Assembly (NCBI RefSeq): GCF_004402215.1
Contig: NZ_SOEZ01000038.1
Location: 62,001 to 126,000 of the forward strand
Length of the DNA: 64,000 nt
Source: Cryobacterium tagatosivorans
GTDB lineage: Bacteria; Actinomycetota; Actinomycetes; Actinomycetales; Microbacteriaceae
Reading direction: 5' to 3'
The translations under genes were made by a program, and so were the position numbers. Within the stretch, counting starts at the first letter, position 1, and each line of letters begins with the position of its first letter. The notes below the pieces were generated by a model that saw only the letters and a program-made list of their open reading frames with translations, was not told where the DNA came from and made no database searches. Positions 1 to 9,521 of this stretch are shown piece after piece.

Positions 1-3000
1 ATGCCGTACTGGTTGCCGGATTTCTTCGCCGTGCGGTGCTGCACGCTCGTGATCAGCCCGGCGACGGTGACGGTGTCGCCGTCCTGGGTCGCCTCGGAGG
101 CGATCAGGTCGGCGATCGTCGTGCTGGCGTGCTTGGCCAGCGGGATCTCAAGCCCCGCGAGCGGGTGATCGGAAACGTAGAGGCCGAGCATGTCGCGCTC
201 AAAGGCGAGCTTCTCCTTCTTGCTCCACTCGGGGCGTTCCGGAACCTGCTCGGTGTCCTGCGGGTCGTCGAAGAGGCTGTCGAAGTCGAAGCCGACCATG
301 CCGTGCACTTCGTCGCGCTTGATCTTCACGGCGGATTCGACGGCGCCCTCGTGGATCTCGACCATGGCCCGCCGGGTGGCGCCGAGCGAGTCGAACGCGC
401 CGGCCTTGACCAGCGACTCGATCGTGCGCTTGTTGGCCACCGGGAGCGGAACCTTGCGCAGGAAGTCGTGGAAGGACTCGAAGCGGCCCTTCTCGTCGCG
501 GGAGGCGCGGATGGCGTCGACGACGTTGAAGCCGACGTTGCGCACCGCTCCCAGCCCGAACCGGATGTCGGTGCCCACGGCCGCGAAGAACCCGATGGAC
601 TCGTTGACGTCCGGCGGCAGCACCTGGATGCCCATCCGGCGGCACTCGTTGAGGTAGAGCGCGAGCTTGTCCCTGGCGTCGCCGACGCTGGTGAGCAGCG
701 CGGCCATGTACTCGGCCGGGTAGTGCGCCTTGAGGTACGCCGTCCAGTAGGACAGCACCCCGTACGCGGCGGAGTGCGCCTTGTTGAAGGCGTAGTCGGA
801 GAACGGGAGCAGGATGTTCCAGACCGTGTTCACGGCATCCATCGAGTACCCGTTGGCGACCATGCCGGCGGAGAAGCCCTCGAACTGCTTGTCCAGCTCG
901 GACTTCTTCTTCTTGCCCATCGCCCGCCGCAGCAGGTCGGCCTGGCCGAGGGAGAAGCCGGCCAGCTTCTGGGCGATCGACATCACCTGCTCCTGGTAGA
1001 CGATCAGCCCGTAGGTGTTGCCGATGACATCGACGAGGGCCTCTTCGAGCTCCTTGTGGATCGGCACGATCTCCTGCTGGCCGGTCTTCCGCAGCGCGTA
1101 GTTGGTGTGCGAGTTCGCGCCCATCGGTCCCGGCCGGTACAGCGCGATCACGGCGGAGATGTCCTCGAAGTTGTCGGGTTTCATCAGCCGCAGGAGCGAA
1201 CGCATCGGGCCGCCGTCGAGCTGGAACACGCCGAGCGTGTCCCCCCGGGCGAGCAGTTCGTAGGCGAGCGTGTCATCGAGCTCGAGGTCTTCGAGGATGG
1301 GGCGGTGGCCGCGGTTCACCTCGATGTTGTCGAGGGTGTCGTCGATGATGGTCAGGTTTCGCAGCCCGAGGAAGTCCATCTTGATCAGCCCGAGGGCCTC
1401 GCAGGCGGGGTAGTCGAACTGGGTGACGACCTGGCCGTCGACCTCGCGCTTCATGATCGGGATGATGTCGATCAACGGGTCGGAGGACATGATCACGCCG
1501 GCCGCGTGCACACCCCACTGGCGCTTGAGGTTCTCCAGGCCGAGGGCCGTGTCGAAGACGGTGCGAGCCTCCGGGTCGGACTCGATCACCGCACGGAAGT
1601 CGCCGGCCTCCCGGTACCGGGGGTGGTCCTTGTCGAACATCCCCGTCAGCGGCACGTCCTTGCCCATGATCGCCGGCGGCATCGCCTTGGTGAGCTTGTC
1701 GCCCATCCCGAAGGGGAAGCCGAGCACCCGCGACGAGTCCTTCAGCGCCTGCTTGGCCTTGATCGTGCCGTAGGTGACGATCTGCGCGACCCGCTCGTCG
1801 CCGTATTTCTCGGTGACGTAGCGGATGACCTCGCCGCGCCGGCGCTCGTCGAAGTCGACGTCGAAGTCGGGCATGGAGACGCGGTCGGGGTTGAGGAAGC
1901 GCTCGAAGATGAGGCCGTGCCGGAGCGGGTCGAGGTCGGTGATCCCCATCGCGTAGGCGACCATCGAGCCGGCGCCGGAGCCACGGCCCGGGCCCACCCG
2001 GATGCCGTTCTTCCGCGACCAGGTGATGAAGTCGGCGACGACGAGGAAGTAGCCGGGGAAGCCCATCTGCAGGATGACGCCGACCTCGTAGTCGGCCTGC
2101 TTGCGCACATCAGCCGGGATGCCGGCCGGGTAGCGCTGGTGCAGTCCCACCTCGGTTTCCTTGATGAACCAGCTCTGCTCGTCCTCCCCCTCCGGCACGG
2201 GGAAGCGCGGCATGTAGTTGGCCTGGGTGTTGAACTTCACGTCGCAGCGTTCGGCGATCAGCAGGGTGTTGTCGCAGGCCTCCGGGTTGTCCCGGAAGAT
2301 GTGCCGCATCTGCGCGGCGGTCTTGAGGTAGAACTCGTCGGAGTCGAACTTGAACCGGTTGGGGTCGTCCAGGGTCGACGCGGACTGCACGCAGAGCAGC
2401 GCGGCGTGCGCGGTGGCGTCGTGGGCGTGGGTGTAGTGCAGGTCGTTCGTGGCGACGAGCGGCAGGTCGAGTTCCTTGGCGAGCCGCAGCAGGTCGGTCA
2501 TGGTGCGGCGTTCCACGTCGATGCCGTGGTCCATGATTTCGCAGAAGAAGTTCTCGCGGCCGAAGATGTCGCGGTAGTCCCCCGCGGCCTTCTTCGCCTC
2601 CTCGTACTGGCCGAGCCGGAGCCGGGTCTGCACCTCGCCGCCGGCGCAGCCGGTGGTGCCGATCAGGCCGGCGGAGTGCTGGCTGAGCATCTCCCGGTCC
2701 ATCCGGGGCTTGAAGTAGTAGCCCTCGAGCGACGCCCGCGAGGAGAGCCGGAACAGGTTGTGCATGCCCTCCGTGCTCTCGGAGAGCAGGGTCATGTGGG
2801 TGTACGCGCCGCTGCCGCCGACGTCGTCGCGGTTCTGGGCCCCGGTGCCCCACTTGACCCGGGTCTTGTCGCGCCGGTCGGTGCCCGGCGTGATGTACGC
2901 CTCGGTCCCGATGATCGGTTTGATCCCCGCCTCGGTGGCGGTGCGCCAGAAATCGAAGGCGCCGAACACGTTGCCGTGGTCGGTGATCGCCACGGCGGGC

Positions 3001-3131
3001 ATGCCCTGTTCGACGGCCGCCTCGATCAGCGGCTTCACCCGCGCCGCGCCGTCGAGCATCGAATACTCGCTGTGCACGTGGAGGTGGACGAACGAGTCGT
3101 TCGAGCCTCCCGAATTACCCTGAGGCGCCAA
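1..3131 (-). CDS. dnaE: DNA polymerase III alpha subunit, C-terminus cut by the window edge
   Basis: Replicative polymerase subunit that extends DNA in the bacterial replisome. The N-terminal PHP domain opens with HLHVHSEYS (about residues 16-24). The polymerase palm motif PDFDVDFDERRR lies near residue 421-432, with the acidic metal-binding residues present. About 1043 residues are visible. Family members are usually about 1150-1190, so the last 110-150 residues (OB fold and tail) lie outside the window. The start is read as TTG at 3131, with CGGAG 5-6 bases upstream; no ATG or GTG gives the PHP motif a sensible leader. It is the last gene of the long minus-strand block, after rluD. The family is certain; the TTG start is an inference. 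Confidence 0.95.
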   Translation of the reverse strand, partial: MAPQGNSGGSNDSFVHLHVHSEYSMLDGAARVKPLIEAAVEQGMPAVAITDHGNVFGAFDFWRTATEAGIKPIIGTEAYITPGTDRRDKTRVKWGTGAQNRDDVGGSGAYTHMTLLSESTEGMHNLFRLSSRASLEGYYFKPRMDREMLSQHSAGLIGTTGCAGGEVQTRLRLGQYEEAKKAAGDYRDIFGRENFFCEIMDHGIDVERRTMTDLLRLAKELDLPLVATNDLHYTHAHDATAHAALLCVQSASTLDDPNRFKFDSDEFYLKTAAQMRHIFRDNPEACDNTLLIAERCDVKFNTQANYMPRFPVPEGEDEQSWFIKETEVGLHQRYPAGIPADVRKQADYEVGVILQMGFPGYFLVVADFITWSRKNGIRVGPGRGSGAGSMVAYAMGITDLDPLRHGLIFERFLNPDRVSMPDFDVDFDERRRGEVIRYVTEKYGDERVAQIVTYGTIKAKQALKDSSRVLGFPFGMGDKLTKAMPPAIMGKDVPLTGMFDKDHPRYREAGDFRAVIESDPEARTVFDTALGLENLKRQWGVHAAGVIMSSDPLIDIIPIMKREVDGQVVTQFDYPACEALGLIKMDFLGLRNLTIIDDTLDNIEVNRGHRPILEDLELDDTLAYELLARGDTLGVFQLDGGPMRSLLRLMKPDNFEDISAVIALYRPGPMGANSHTNYALRKTGQQEIVPIHKELEEALVDVIGNTYGLIVYQEQVMSIAQKLAGFSLGQADLLRRAMGKKKKSELDKQFEGFSAGMVANGYSMDAVNTVWNILLPFSDYAFNKAHSAAYGVLSYWTAYLKAHYPAEYMAALLTSVGDARDKLALYLNECRRMGIQVLPPDVNESIGFFAAVGTDIRFGLGAVRNVGFNVVDAIRASRDEKGRFESFHDFLRKVPLPVANKRTIESLVKAGAFDSLGATRRAMVEIHEGAVESAVKIKRDEVHGMVGFDFDSLFDDPQDTEQVPERPEWSKKEKLAFERDMLGLYVSDHPLAGLEIPLAKHASTTIADLIASEATQDGDTVTVAGLITSVQHRTAKKSGNQYG

Positions 3132-3169
3132 AACTGCTCCGAATTCGTGGGTGGTTGTGGTGGTCCAGC

Positions 3170-4090
3170 CTAATCGCCACGGAGGACAGAGAGGGCGTGG
3201 GCCAGGTCGTCCGGGTAGGGCGCGTTGAACGTCACCCACTCCCGGGAGTCAGGGTGCGAGAACGCCAACTGGGTGGCGTGCAGCCACTGCCTGGTGAGCC
3301 CGAGCCGGGCCGAGATGGACGGGTCGGCCCCGTACATGGCGTCGCCGACGCACGGATGCCGCTGGGCGGCCATGTGCACCCGGATCTGGTGGGTGCGCCC
3401 CGTCTCCAGGTGCACCTCGAGCAGCGACGCAGAGGGGAACGCCTCCAGGGTTTCGTAGTGGGTCACCGAGTGCTTGCCGCCCTCGACCACGGCGAACTTC
3501 CAGTCCGAGCGCGGGTGGCGCCCGATCGGGCCTTCGATCGTGCCGCTGAGCGGGTCGGGGTGGCCCTGCACGACGGCGTGGTAGATCTTCTCCACCTCGC
3601 GGTCGTGGAACGCGCGCTTGAGCGCGGTGTACGCCGCCTCGGACTTCGCGACGACCATGAGCCCGCTCGTGCCGACGTCCAGCCGGTGCACGACGCCGGC
3701 GCGTTCGGCGGCGCCGGAGGTCGCGATCCGGTAGCCGGCGGCGGAGAGCGCGCCGAGCACGGTGGGACCGGTCCAGCCGACACTCGGGTGGGCGGCCACT
3801 CCGACGGGCTTGTTGACGACGACGATGCTCTCGTCGTCGTGCACGATCGTCAGGTCCGGCACCGGGATCGGGACGATGGTGACGGCCTCCTTGGGCTGCC
3901 AGCTGACCTCGAGCCAGCCGCCGGCCCGCAAACGGTCGGACTTGCCTACGGTGACCCCGTCGAGGGTCACGCCACCGGATTCGGCGACCTCGGCCGCGAA
4001 GGTACGCGGGAATCCGAGGAGCCGGGCGATCCCGGCGTCGACGCGGACTCCGTCGAGCCCGTCGGGAAGCGGCAGTGCGCGGGTTTCCAT
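3170..4090 (-). CDS. rluD: RluA/RluD-family 23S rRNA pseudouridine synthase
   Basis: Isomerises uridine to pseudouridine in RNA, most likely in 23S rRNA. The protein has 306 residues. It has an N-terminal S4-like RNA-binding segment (about 15-70), then the catalytic domain with [10 protein letters not shown] (135-144), whose Asp138 is the expected nucleophile. The ATG overlaps the lspA stop by 4 bases (ATGA), so the pair is probably translationally coupled. The order lspA-rluD-dnaE is common in actinobacteria. The exact target position in rRNA cannot be read from the sequence. Confidence 0.93.
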   Translation of the reverse strand: METRALPLPDGLDGVRVDAGIARLLGFPRTFAAEVAESGGVTLDGVTVGKSDRLRAGGWLEVSWQPKEAVTIVPIPVPDLTIVHDDESIVVVNKPVGVAAHPSVGWTGPTVLGALSAAGYRIATSGAAERAGVVHRLDVGTSGLMVVAKSEAAYTALKRAFHDREVEKIYHAVVQGHPDPLSGTIEGPIGRHPRSDWKFAVVEGGKHSVTHYETLEAFPSASLLEVHLETGRTHQIRVHMAAQRHPCVGDAMYGADPSISARLGLTRQWLHATQLAFSHPDSREWVTFNAPYPDDLAHALSVLRGD

Positions 4091-4740
4091 CAGTGTGCCG
4101 ATTCGGTAGAGGCGGGCCCGGCGAGGCCGTCGGGCGCGGCATCCGATCTGGATGGGGACTCCGATCGCGAATCCGTCGGCGAATCCGAATCCGTGGCGGG
4201 CGTGCCCTCACCGGCAGCCGCGGAGCCGCTGGTGCGCACCCCGTCGAGGCCGATGCCGCGGATCGTGAGGATCATGAAGATGCCCATGCTCACGACGATG
4301 CACATGTCCGCGACGTTGTAGATGGCCGGGATCATCCAGGGGGTCGAGATGAAGTCGACGACCTGTCCCACCCCGAAACCGGGCTCCCGGAGGAGGCGGT
4401 CGGTGAGGTTGCCGAGGACGCCGCCGAGCAGCAGCCCGAACACCACCGACCAGGCGACCGAACGGATGCGGCCCGCGAACCAGACGATGAACACGACAAC
4501 GCCGGTGGCGATGATGGAGAAAATCCAGGTCATCCCGCTGGCGAGGGAGAATGCCGCGCCCGGGTTCCGGACGAAGTGCAGTTGAAGCACATCGTCCAGA
4601 ACCCGGACAACATCACCCTCGGTCAGGTTGGTGACAACGAGGAACTTGCTGATTTGATCAAGCGCGTACGCGCCCAGCGCAACAACGGCCAGGACGAGTA
4701 GCGCGCGGAAGCTGACCTTCGCTGTGGCCCTACGCGCCAA
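4090..4740 (-). CDS. lspA: Lipoprotein signal peptidase (signal peptidase II)
   Basis: Membrane aspartyl protease that cleaves lipoprotein signal peptides after diacylglyceryl modification of the lipobox Cys. Four membrane helices are visible. The two catalytic aspartates lie in GNLTDRL and in YNVADMCIV. The C-terminal tail is Ser/Asp/Pro-rich and low in complexity. The frame is open to TTG 4797 and GTG 4794, but those starts would overlap wag31 by over 60 bases. TTG 4740 gives a normal leader (216 residues) and an 11-base overlap, so I prefer it. The start is therefore uncertain and the function is not. Confidence 0.9.
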   Translation of the reverse strand: MARRATAKVSFRALLVLAVVALGAYALDQISKFLVVTNLTEGDVVRVLDDVLQLHFVRNPGAAFSLASGMTWIFSIIATGVVVFIVWFAGRIRSVAWSVVFGLLLGGVLGNLTDRLLREPGFGVGQVVDFISTPWMIPAIYNVADMCIVVSMGIFMILTIRGIGLDGVRTSGSAAAGEGTPATDSDSPTDSRSESPSRSDAAPDGLAGPASTESAH

Positions 4741-5380
4741 AGCCCTGGAAGCTCGACTTCGGAGCGTTGCCTGCGTCGCTGCCGACGCCGGCACCAACCG
4801 GCGAGGTGGCGTCGAGGTCGCGCAACTGGCCCTCGATGTAGCTCTTCAGCTTCTGACGGTACTCGCGCTCGAAGGTGCGCAGCTCTTCGATCTTGGTCTC
4901 GAGCGTGGAACGCTCCTTCTCGAGGACGTTGATCTGTGCGCGCTGCTTCGCCTCGGACTCCGCGATGACGCGGGCGGCCGTTGCATGGCCCTCCGCGATC
5001 AAGGCGTCGCGCTTCTCGGCGCCTTCCTTGACGTGCTCTTCGTGCAGGCGGCGAGCCAGCTGGAGCAGGTTGGTGGTTCCTGCCGTCTCGTCAGTCGCAT
5101 CGGCGACGACGGGCACGGCCGCGGCTGCGACGGCAACCTTGACGGGCTCGGGAACGGCGACCGGCTCCGCGGCGGCCTCGGCCACGACCTCGGTCTTGGC
5201 GGGCTCTGCGGCCGCGCCGGTTCCGAGCTGGGCCCGGAGTTCCTCGTTTTCCTTGGTGAGGCGGCGCAGTTCGACGACGACCTCATCGAGGAAGTCATCG
5301 ACCTCGTCCTGGTCGTATCCCTCACGGAACTTGGTCGACTGGAACCGCTTGTTGACTACATCTTCCGGAGTTAGCGCCAT
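4730..5380 (-). CDS. wag31: DivIVA/Wag31 polar growth scaffold
   Basis: Cytoplasmic coiled-coil protein that marks curved membrane at the poles and recruits the wall elongation machinery in actinobacteria. The protein has 216 residues. The DivIVA N-terminal module MALTPEDVVNKRFQST... is followed by YDQDEVDDFLDEV. A long Ala/Val/Pro linker (about 60-105) then leads to a second coiled coil (about 110-190). It lies in the dcw-distal position (yggT-wag31) seen in mycobacteria, where the protein is phosphorylated by PASTA kinases; whether that applies here is inference. The ATG start is well placed after AAGGGTGG. Confidence 0.95.
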   Translation of the reverse strand: MALTPEDVVNKRFQSTKFREGYDQDEVDDFLDEVVVELRRLTKENEELRAQLGTGAAAEPAKTEVVAEAAAEPVAVPEPVKVAVAAAAVPVVADATDETAGTTNLLQLARRLHEEHVKEGAEKRDALIAEGHATAARVIAESEAKQRAQINVLEKERSTLETKIEELRTFEREYRQKLKSYIEGQLRDLDATSPVGAGVGSDAGNAPKSSFQGFGA

Positions 5381-5478
5381 GGCTTTCCACCCTTAGAACT
5401 TGGTTGTGAATTGATGAATAAACGTTCTGGTAACGCTAGCGCGTCACAGGTCAAGGATACATCCCGCAGTTGGGGGGC

Positions 5479-5778
5479 CTATCTCATTCCGCGCAGCCAC
5501 GCCGTAATCGTCATTCCGATGATCGTGCAGAGCATGGTGAGGCTCCAGCCGAAGTCGAACGCGATCGGTCCAACGCGGAGGGACGGCACCACGCGGCGGA
5601 AGAACTTCAGCGGCGGGTCGGTCAGCGTGTAGACGAGCTCGACGAGCACGAGGAGGATGCCGTGCGGGCGCCAGCCTCGGTTGACGCCGCGCACGAGGTC
5701 GACGATGAACCGCCCCCACAGAACGAAGAAGTAGAGCAGGAGGAGGAAGTAGGCGATGCCGGCCAGCAGGGATAACAC
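5479..5778 (-). CDS. YggT family small membrane protein
   Basis: A 99-residue protein with two hydrophobic helices (about 3-22 and 72-95) flanking a basic loop with the family-typical segment LTDPPLKFFRRVVP. It starts with GTG. The family lies between sepF and wag31 in most actinobacterial dcw clusters, and that position is kept here. A biochemical role is not established, although the family has been linked to osmotic tolerance and to division-site membranes. The identification is by sequence pattern plus position. Confidence 0.88.
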   Translation of the reverse strand: MLSLLAGIAYFLLLLYFFVLWGRFIVDLVRGVNRGWRPHGILLVLVELVYTLTDPPLKFFRRVVPSLRVGPIAFDFGWSLTMLCTIIGMTITAWLRGMR

Positions 5779-5803
5779 TCTTCGATACTACGGGGAGTCT
5801 GGA

Positions 5804-6289
5804 CTACGACTGGGCGAAGAAGGACGCCTCGGCGTCTGCTCCCTCGGCGTCGTGGTCGCCGGAGACGACGACGTGCGACGGGGACAGCAGGAAAACCTTG
5901 GCGGTGACTCGCTCGATCTTGCCGTACAGGCCCTGGGAGAGTCCGCTTGCGAAGTCGATCAGGCGGCGCGCGTCGGCGTCGCTCATCTGGGACAGGTTGA
6001 TGATGACCGGGATGCCGTCGCGGAAGGACTCGGCGATCACCTGCGCATCGCGGTACTGGCGCGGGTGGACGGTGAGGATTTCATTCATTTCGGATGCAGC
6101 CACATTCTTGGGGGTGGAGGTCTTGCGCAGGGGCGTCACCGGGGCGCGCCCGGCCGGGTTCTGACCGCTGGTGTTCTGCGAGGACGGGGTGGGAACGGCA
6201 GAGACATTGGCCGCGGCCGGCGCCTCATACTCCAGCTCTTCGTCTGCCAGACCCAGGTAGACCATGGTTTTCTTGAGCGGGTTGGACAT
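5804..6289 (-). CDS. sepF: SepF, FtsZ membrane anchor
   Basis: Z-ring anchor and regulator that replaces FtsA in actinobacteria. The protein has 161 residues. The N-terminal amphipathic lipid-binding segment [18 protein letters not shown] is followed by a disordered linker (about 20-60), then the globular beta-rich domain with [18 protein letters not shown] and [19 protein letters not shown]. The ATG is preceded by CGGAGG. The conserved C-terminal peptide of the nearby FtsZ ([10 protein letters not shown]) is its expected binding partner. The window shows no ftsA, as expected. Confidence 0.95.
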   Translation of the reverse strand: MSNPLKKTMVYLGLADEELEYEAPAAANVSAVPTPSSQNTSGQNPAGRAPVTPLRKTSTPKNVAASEMNEILTVHPRQYRDAQVIAESFRDGIPVIINLSQMSDADARRLIDFASGLSQGLYGKIERVTAKVFLLSPSHVVVSGDHDAEGADAEASFFAQS

Positions 6290-6325
6290 CTCGACCTCCG
6301 TGTTGGTGATGCTTCATCTTTGAGA

Positions 6326-7015
6326 TTAACCGTGCGCCGGGCGATTCCCGGTGATTGCGGTGCCAATTCGTAGGTGTGTCGCCCCTTCGGCGACGGCGTC
6401 GGCGTAGTCCGAGGACATCCCCATCGACAGGAATCGAGCCTCCGGGGCCAACCGCCGAACCTGGTCCCCCAGCTCGCGCACGCGGGCGAAGGAGCGGCGC
6501 GGCTCCGCCCCGATCGGCGCGACGGCCATCAGGCCGAGCAAACGGATGCCCGGGGTCGTGAGGACCTGCCCGACGAGCGCTTCGAGCCGCTCGGGAGCAA
6601 CTCCGCCGCGAGCCGGATCCTCGGTGAGATTGACCTGCACGAAGCAGTCCACCGTGGACTCCTCCGACGCCAGGGCGGCCGCCAGCGACTCGCGGTCCAG
6701 GGAATGGATCACGTCGGCGTAGGCGCGCACCTGTCGGGCCTTCTTGCCCTGCACCTGGCCGACGAAGTGCCAGGTGAGACCCAGGTGGGCCAGTTCCGCG
6801 GCCTTCGCCTGCGCTTCCTGGTGCCGGCTCTCCCCCACGTCCCGGACGCCCAGCCCGGCGAGCTCTTCGATCAGGGAAGCCGGGTGGAACTTGGTCACGA
6901 CGATCGTCGTGATCTCGTCGGCGGAGCGTCCCGCCGCCGCAGCCGCGTCGGCAATGCCGGCGCGCACGGCCGCGAGACGCTCGGGCAGCGGAGCCTGGAA
7001 CACAGACTCATTCAT
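6326..7015 (-). CDS. yggS: YggS/PROSC pyridoxal-phosphate homeostasis protein
   Basis: PLP-binding alanine-racemase-fold protein that buffers pyridoxal phosphate. The protein has 229 residues. VVTKFHPASLIEEL carries the PLP lysine (about residue 42). GESRHQEAQAKA and WHFVGQVQGKKAR are family signatures, although the usual GQLQ(T/S)NK is here GQVQGKK. It lies directly downstream of ftsZ (32-base gap). In M. tuberculosis a yfiH-type gene separates ftsZ and yggS; here it is missing. Confidence 0.92.
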   Translation of the reverse strand: MNESVFQAPLPERLAAVRAGIADAAAAAGRSADEITTIVVTKFHPASLIEELAGLGVRDVGESRHQEAQAKAAELAHLGLTWHFVGQVQGKKARQVRAYADVIHSLDRESLAAALASEESTVDCFVQVNLTEDPARGGVAPERLEALVGQVLTTPGIRLLGLMAVAPIGAEPRRSFARVRELGDQVRRLAPEARFLSMGMSSDYADAVAEGATHLRIGTAITGNRPAHG

Positions 7016-7047
7016 CGCCCACCGCCCCGGTCCCGCGCCCGGCCGCT

Positions 7048-8238
7048 CTACTTGAGGAAGTCGGGGATGTCGAGGTCGTCTGCCTCGTCTTCGAACGCCG
7101 GATCGGCCACGACCGCGCCGCCCGGTGCCGACTCCGACCAGACCGAGGACGAGGTGAGCTCGTCAACGTACTGTCCCGACGAATCGGCGGAGGGGGCCGG
7201 CGCAGCGCCCGCCGCGGCGCCGACGCTGCCGGCGGCGATGCCCGCGGCCACCAGGTCGGCGCGGCGGACCTCGACCGGCTTGGCGCCGGGCTCCCCGCCG
7301 TCGAAGCCCGCCGCGATGACGGTGACCCGCACCTCGTCGCCCAGGGTGTCGTCGATGACGGCACCGAAGATGATGTTGGCTTCCGGGTGCACCGCCTCCT
7401 GCACGAGGCGAGCGGCATCGTTGATCTCGAAGATGCCGAGGTTGGAGCCACCCTGGATCGAGAGGAGCACGCCGTGCGCGCCATCGATGGATGCCTCGAG
7501 CAGCGGCGAGGCGACGGCCAGTTCGGCGGCCTTGATCGCCCGGTCGGCGCCGCGGGCGGAGCCGATGCCCATCAGGGCGGAGCCGGCGCCCTGCATGACG
7601 GATTTGACGTCGGCGAAGTCGAGGTTGATCAGGCCGGGGGTGGTGATCAGGTCGGTGATGCCCTGCACGCCGGCGAGGAGGACCTGGTCGGCGGTGGCGA
7701 AGGCCTCGAGCATGCTGATCCCGCGGTCGCTGATTTCCAGCAGGCGGTCGTTGGGCACGACGATGAGGGTGTCGACCTCGTTCTTGAGCGAAGCGACTCC
7801 GGTTTCGGCCTGGGCCTGGCGGCGCTTGCCCTCGAAGCCGAAGGGCTTCGTGACCACACCGATGGTGAGCGCTCCGATGGACTTGGCGATCCGGGCGACG
7901 ACGGGTGCGCCGCCGGTTCCCGTGCCGCCACCTTCACCGGCGGTGACGAAGACCATGTCGGCCCCGGCGAGGGCCTCTTCGATCTCCTCGGCGTGGTCCT
8001 CGGCGGCGCGGCGGCCGACCTCGGGGTCCGCGCCGGCGCCGAGACCGCGGGTGAGGTCACGACCGACGTCGAGCTTCACGTCGGCGTCGCTCATCAGCAG
8101 CGCCTGGGCATCCGTGTTGATAGCGATGAACTCGACCCCACGGAGGCCAAGTTCGATCATGCGGTTGACGGCATTGACGCCGCCACCGCCGATACCGACA
8201 ACCTTGATTACGGCTAGATAGTTCTGATTATTTGACAC
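7048..8238 (-). CDS. ftsZ: Cell division GTPase FtsZ
   Basis: Tubulin homologue that forms the Z ring. The protein has 396 residues. The N-terminal nucleotide fold has [14 protein letters not shown], the tubulin signature [10 protein letters not shown] lies near residue 105-114, and the T7 synergy loop is [12 protein letters not shown] variable linker (about 318-380) precedes the C-terminal peptide [10 protein letters not shown], which should bind SepF. The start is GTG, with GGAGG about 8 bases upstream. It is preceded by a 193-base gap, the longest inside the dcw block, likely holding its own promoter. Confidence 0.97.
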   Translation of the reverse strand: MSNNQNYLAVIKVVGIGGGGVNAVNRMIELGLRGVEFIAINTDAQALLMSDADVKLDVGRDLTRGLGAGADPEVGRRAAEDHAEEIEEALAGADMVFVTAGEGGGTGTGGAPVVARIAKSIGALTIGVVTKPFGFEGKRRQAQAETGVASLKNEVDTLIVVPNDRLLEISDRGISMLEAFATADQVLLAGVQGITDLITTPGLINLDFADVKSVMQGAGSALMGIGSARGADRAIKAAELAVASPLLEASIDGAHGVLLSIQGGSNLGIFEINDAARLVQEAVHPEANIIFGAVIDDTLGDEVRVTVIAAGFDGGEPGAKPVEVRRADLVAAGIAAGSVGAAAGAAPAPSADSSGQYVDELTSSSVWSESAPGGAVVADPAFEDEADDLDIPDFLK

Positions 8239-8431
8239 GTCCGGCCTCCGGGTGGAACTCTAAACCTCTAGTCGAGGCTTAAAGTTATGCTGAGTATGCA
8301 ATTACTACTGGTTCCGAAGTTAGGCGCGTGCACGCCACGCTTGGGGACGCGCTCCCGCGTGTCGCGAAGAATCGGTCGGAAATGGCCCGCAGGCCGCCCG
8401 GGGGCACGGGTGCGCGGGCTCAGCGCCGGGG
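8239..8431 (-). promoter_or_regulatory. ftsQ-ftsZ intergenic region, probable ftsZ promoter/leader
   Basis: This 193-base gap separates ftsQ from ftsZ in an otherwise tightly packed block. It contains an A+T-rich stretch (about 8275-8325) that stands out from the G+C-rich surroundings. The GTG start of ftsZ follows a GGAGG ribosome site. Dedicated ftsZ promoters in this gap are known in other actinobacteria. I do not see a convincing -35/-10 pair, so the promoter call is inference from composition and position. Confidence 0.4.
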
Positions 8432-9508
8432 TCAGCGCAGGACCGCGCTGTCGGGTGACGACACGTCGTATTCGTCGACGTCGCCGACCGGGTGCCCGAC
8501 CATCAGCGCGGCGAGCACGACCGCCTTGTAGTCCGATTCCTCTGCGCTCCCCCACACGACGCGGGCACCGCCGTCCAGGGTCAGGGTGACATCGTCCTTC
8601 GTGGCCGCGGTGACGGTCGTGAGCTGGGTGCGGATGCCGGCCGGCAGCGACTCGACGACGGCCGCGGCGGCGGCGAAGCCCGGGCTGCCGACCGAGGCTG
8701 CGATTGCCGGGTAGCCGGCCTGGGGCTCGTCGCCACTCAGGATGACCACCCCGGCCGCGTCAACGAGGTCGAAGTCGCCGCGGGAAGGGATGACGCCGAT
8801 CGGTTCGCGTTCGACGATCCGGACGACAAGGGTCCCCGGAGGCCGGCTCTCGACGGCGTAACTGCGGATGAGCCGGAACCGGGAGAGTTCCTCCCGCACG
8901 GCGGCGAGGTCGACGAGGGGCAGCGGCGTGCCCAGCTGGTCCTCCAGCGCCGCCGTCACCTGGTCCGCGGGGACCCGGTTCGCGCCGACGACCTCGATCG
9001 TGCGCAACGCCATCAACGGCGAATAGGCTCCGGCGAGGACGAACCCGATGAGCGCGGCCAGCGTGCCGAGGCCGACGAGCCAGGTCGTGCGGCGGCGCCG
9101 GGAGCGCCCGGTGAACCGGCGCACCTCCTCGCGTTCGTACTGCTTCCGGGCGCGCCGGGCGCCCCGGAGCCGGCTGCGCGCCGCCCTGGGCGTGAGCGGC
9201 TGGCCCGGCGGCTGGCCGGCGGGCGAGTTCCCTGTCGCTGTCCCTGTCCCTGTTTCCCCGTCCCCGGTTCGGCGAAACGGGAAGACCGGGGCCAGGCCGG
9301 CGGACGCCGCCGGCTGGGTCCTGATCGGCTCGGTCGGCGCGGACGATGCCGGCGTGGACCCCGGCGCGGACTTTCCCGGAGATGTCGACGCAGGCTTCGA
9401 CGTGGGCTTCGGCGTCGCTTTCGACCCGCTCGCCCCTGGGCGCTCCGGGCGGGCAGCGGCCGGCGGCAGCGGCGGGGGGCGGTGTTCGAAGCCCTGGGGC
9501 CGCTTCAT
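8432..9508 (-). CDS. ftsQ: FtsQ divisome protein with long disordered N-terminus
   Basis: Bitopic divisome protein linking FtsZ-side and wall-synthesis components. The protein has 358 residues. About 140 Pro/Ala/Ser/Thr-rich residues come first, then a basic patch (RRFTGRSRRRRTTWL), a transmembrane helix near 145-165, a POTRA domain beginning ALRTIEVVGANRVPADQV, and the FtsQ beta domain ending in YDVSSPDSAVLR. The start is ATG 9508, 13 bases after the murC stop; upstream in-frame starts would read into murC. The cytoplasmic extension is unusually long and low in complexity. Confidence 0.93.
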   Translation of the reverse strand: MKRPQGFEHRPPPLPPAAARPERPGASGSKATPKPTSKPASTSPGKSAPGSTPASSAPTEPIRTQPAASAGLAPVFPFRRTGDGETGTGTATGNSPAGQPPGQPLTPRAARSRLRGARRARKQYEREEVRRFTGRSRRRRTTWLVGLGTLAALIGFVLAGAYSPLMALRTIEVVGANRVPADQVTAALEDQLGTPLPLVDLAAVREELSRFRLIRSYAVESRPPGTLVVRIVEREPIGVIPSRGDFDLVDAAGVVILSGDEPQAGYPAIAASVGSPGFAAAAAVVESLPAGIRTQLTTVTAATKDDVTLTLDGGARVVWGSAEESDYKAVVLAALMVGHPVGDVDEYDVSSPDSAVLR

Positions 9509-9521
9509 GCCCGGTCGCGCG

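Noticed and set aside
36..3173. A very long plus-strand open frame (about 1045 codons) opposite dnaE
   Set aside because: It mirrors dnaE on the other strand. Its translation is Val/Asp/Gly/Arg/His-rich without any family motif, as expected of an antisense frame in G+C-rich DNA, while the minus strand encodes intact DnaE motifs.
4741..4797. Longer start for lspA at TTG 4797 or GTG 4794
   Set aside because: Would overlap wag31 by over 60 bases and adds a non-hydrophobic leader; TTG 4740 is more plausible, though unproven.
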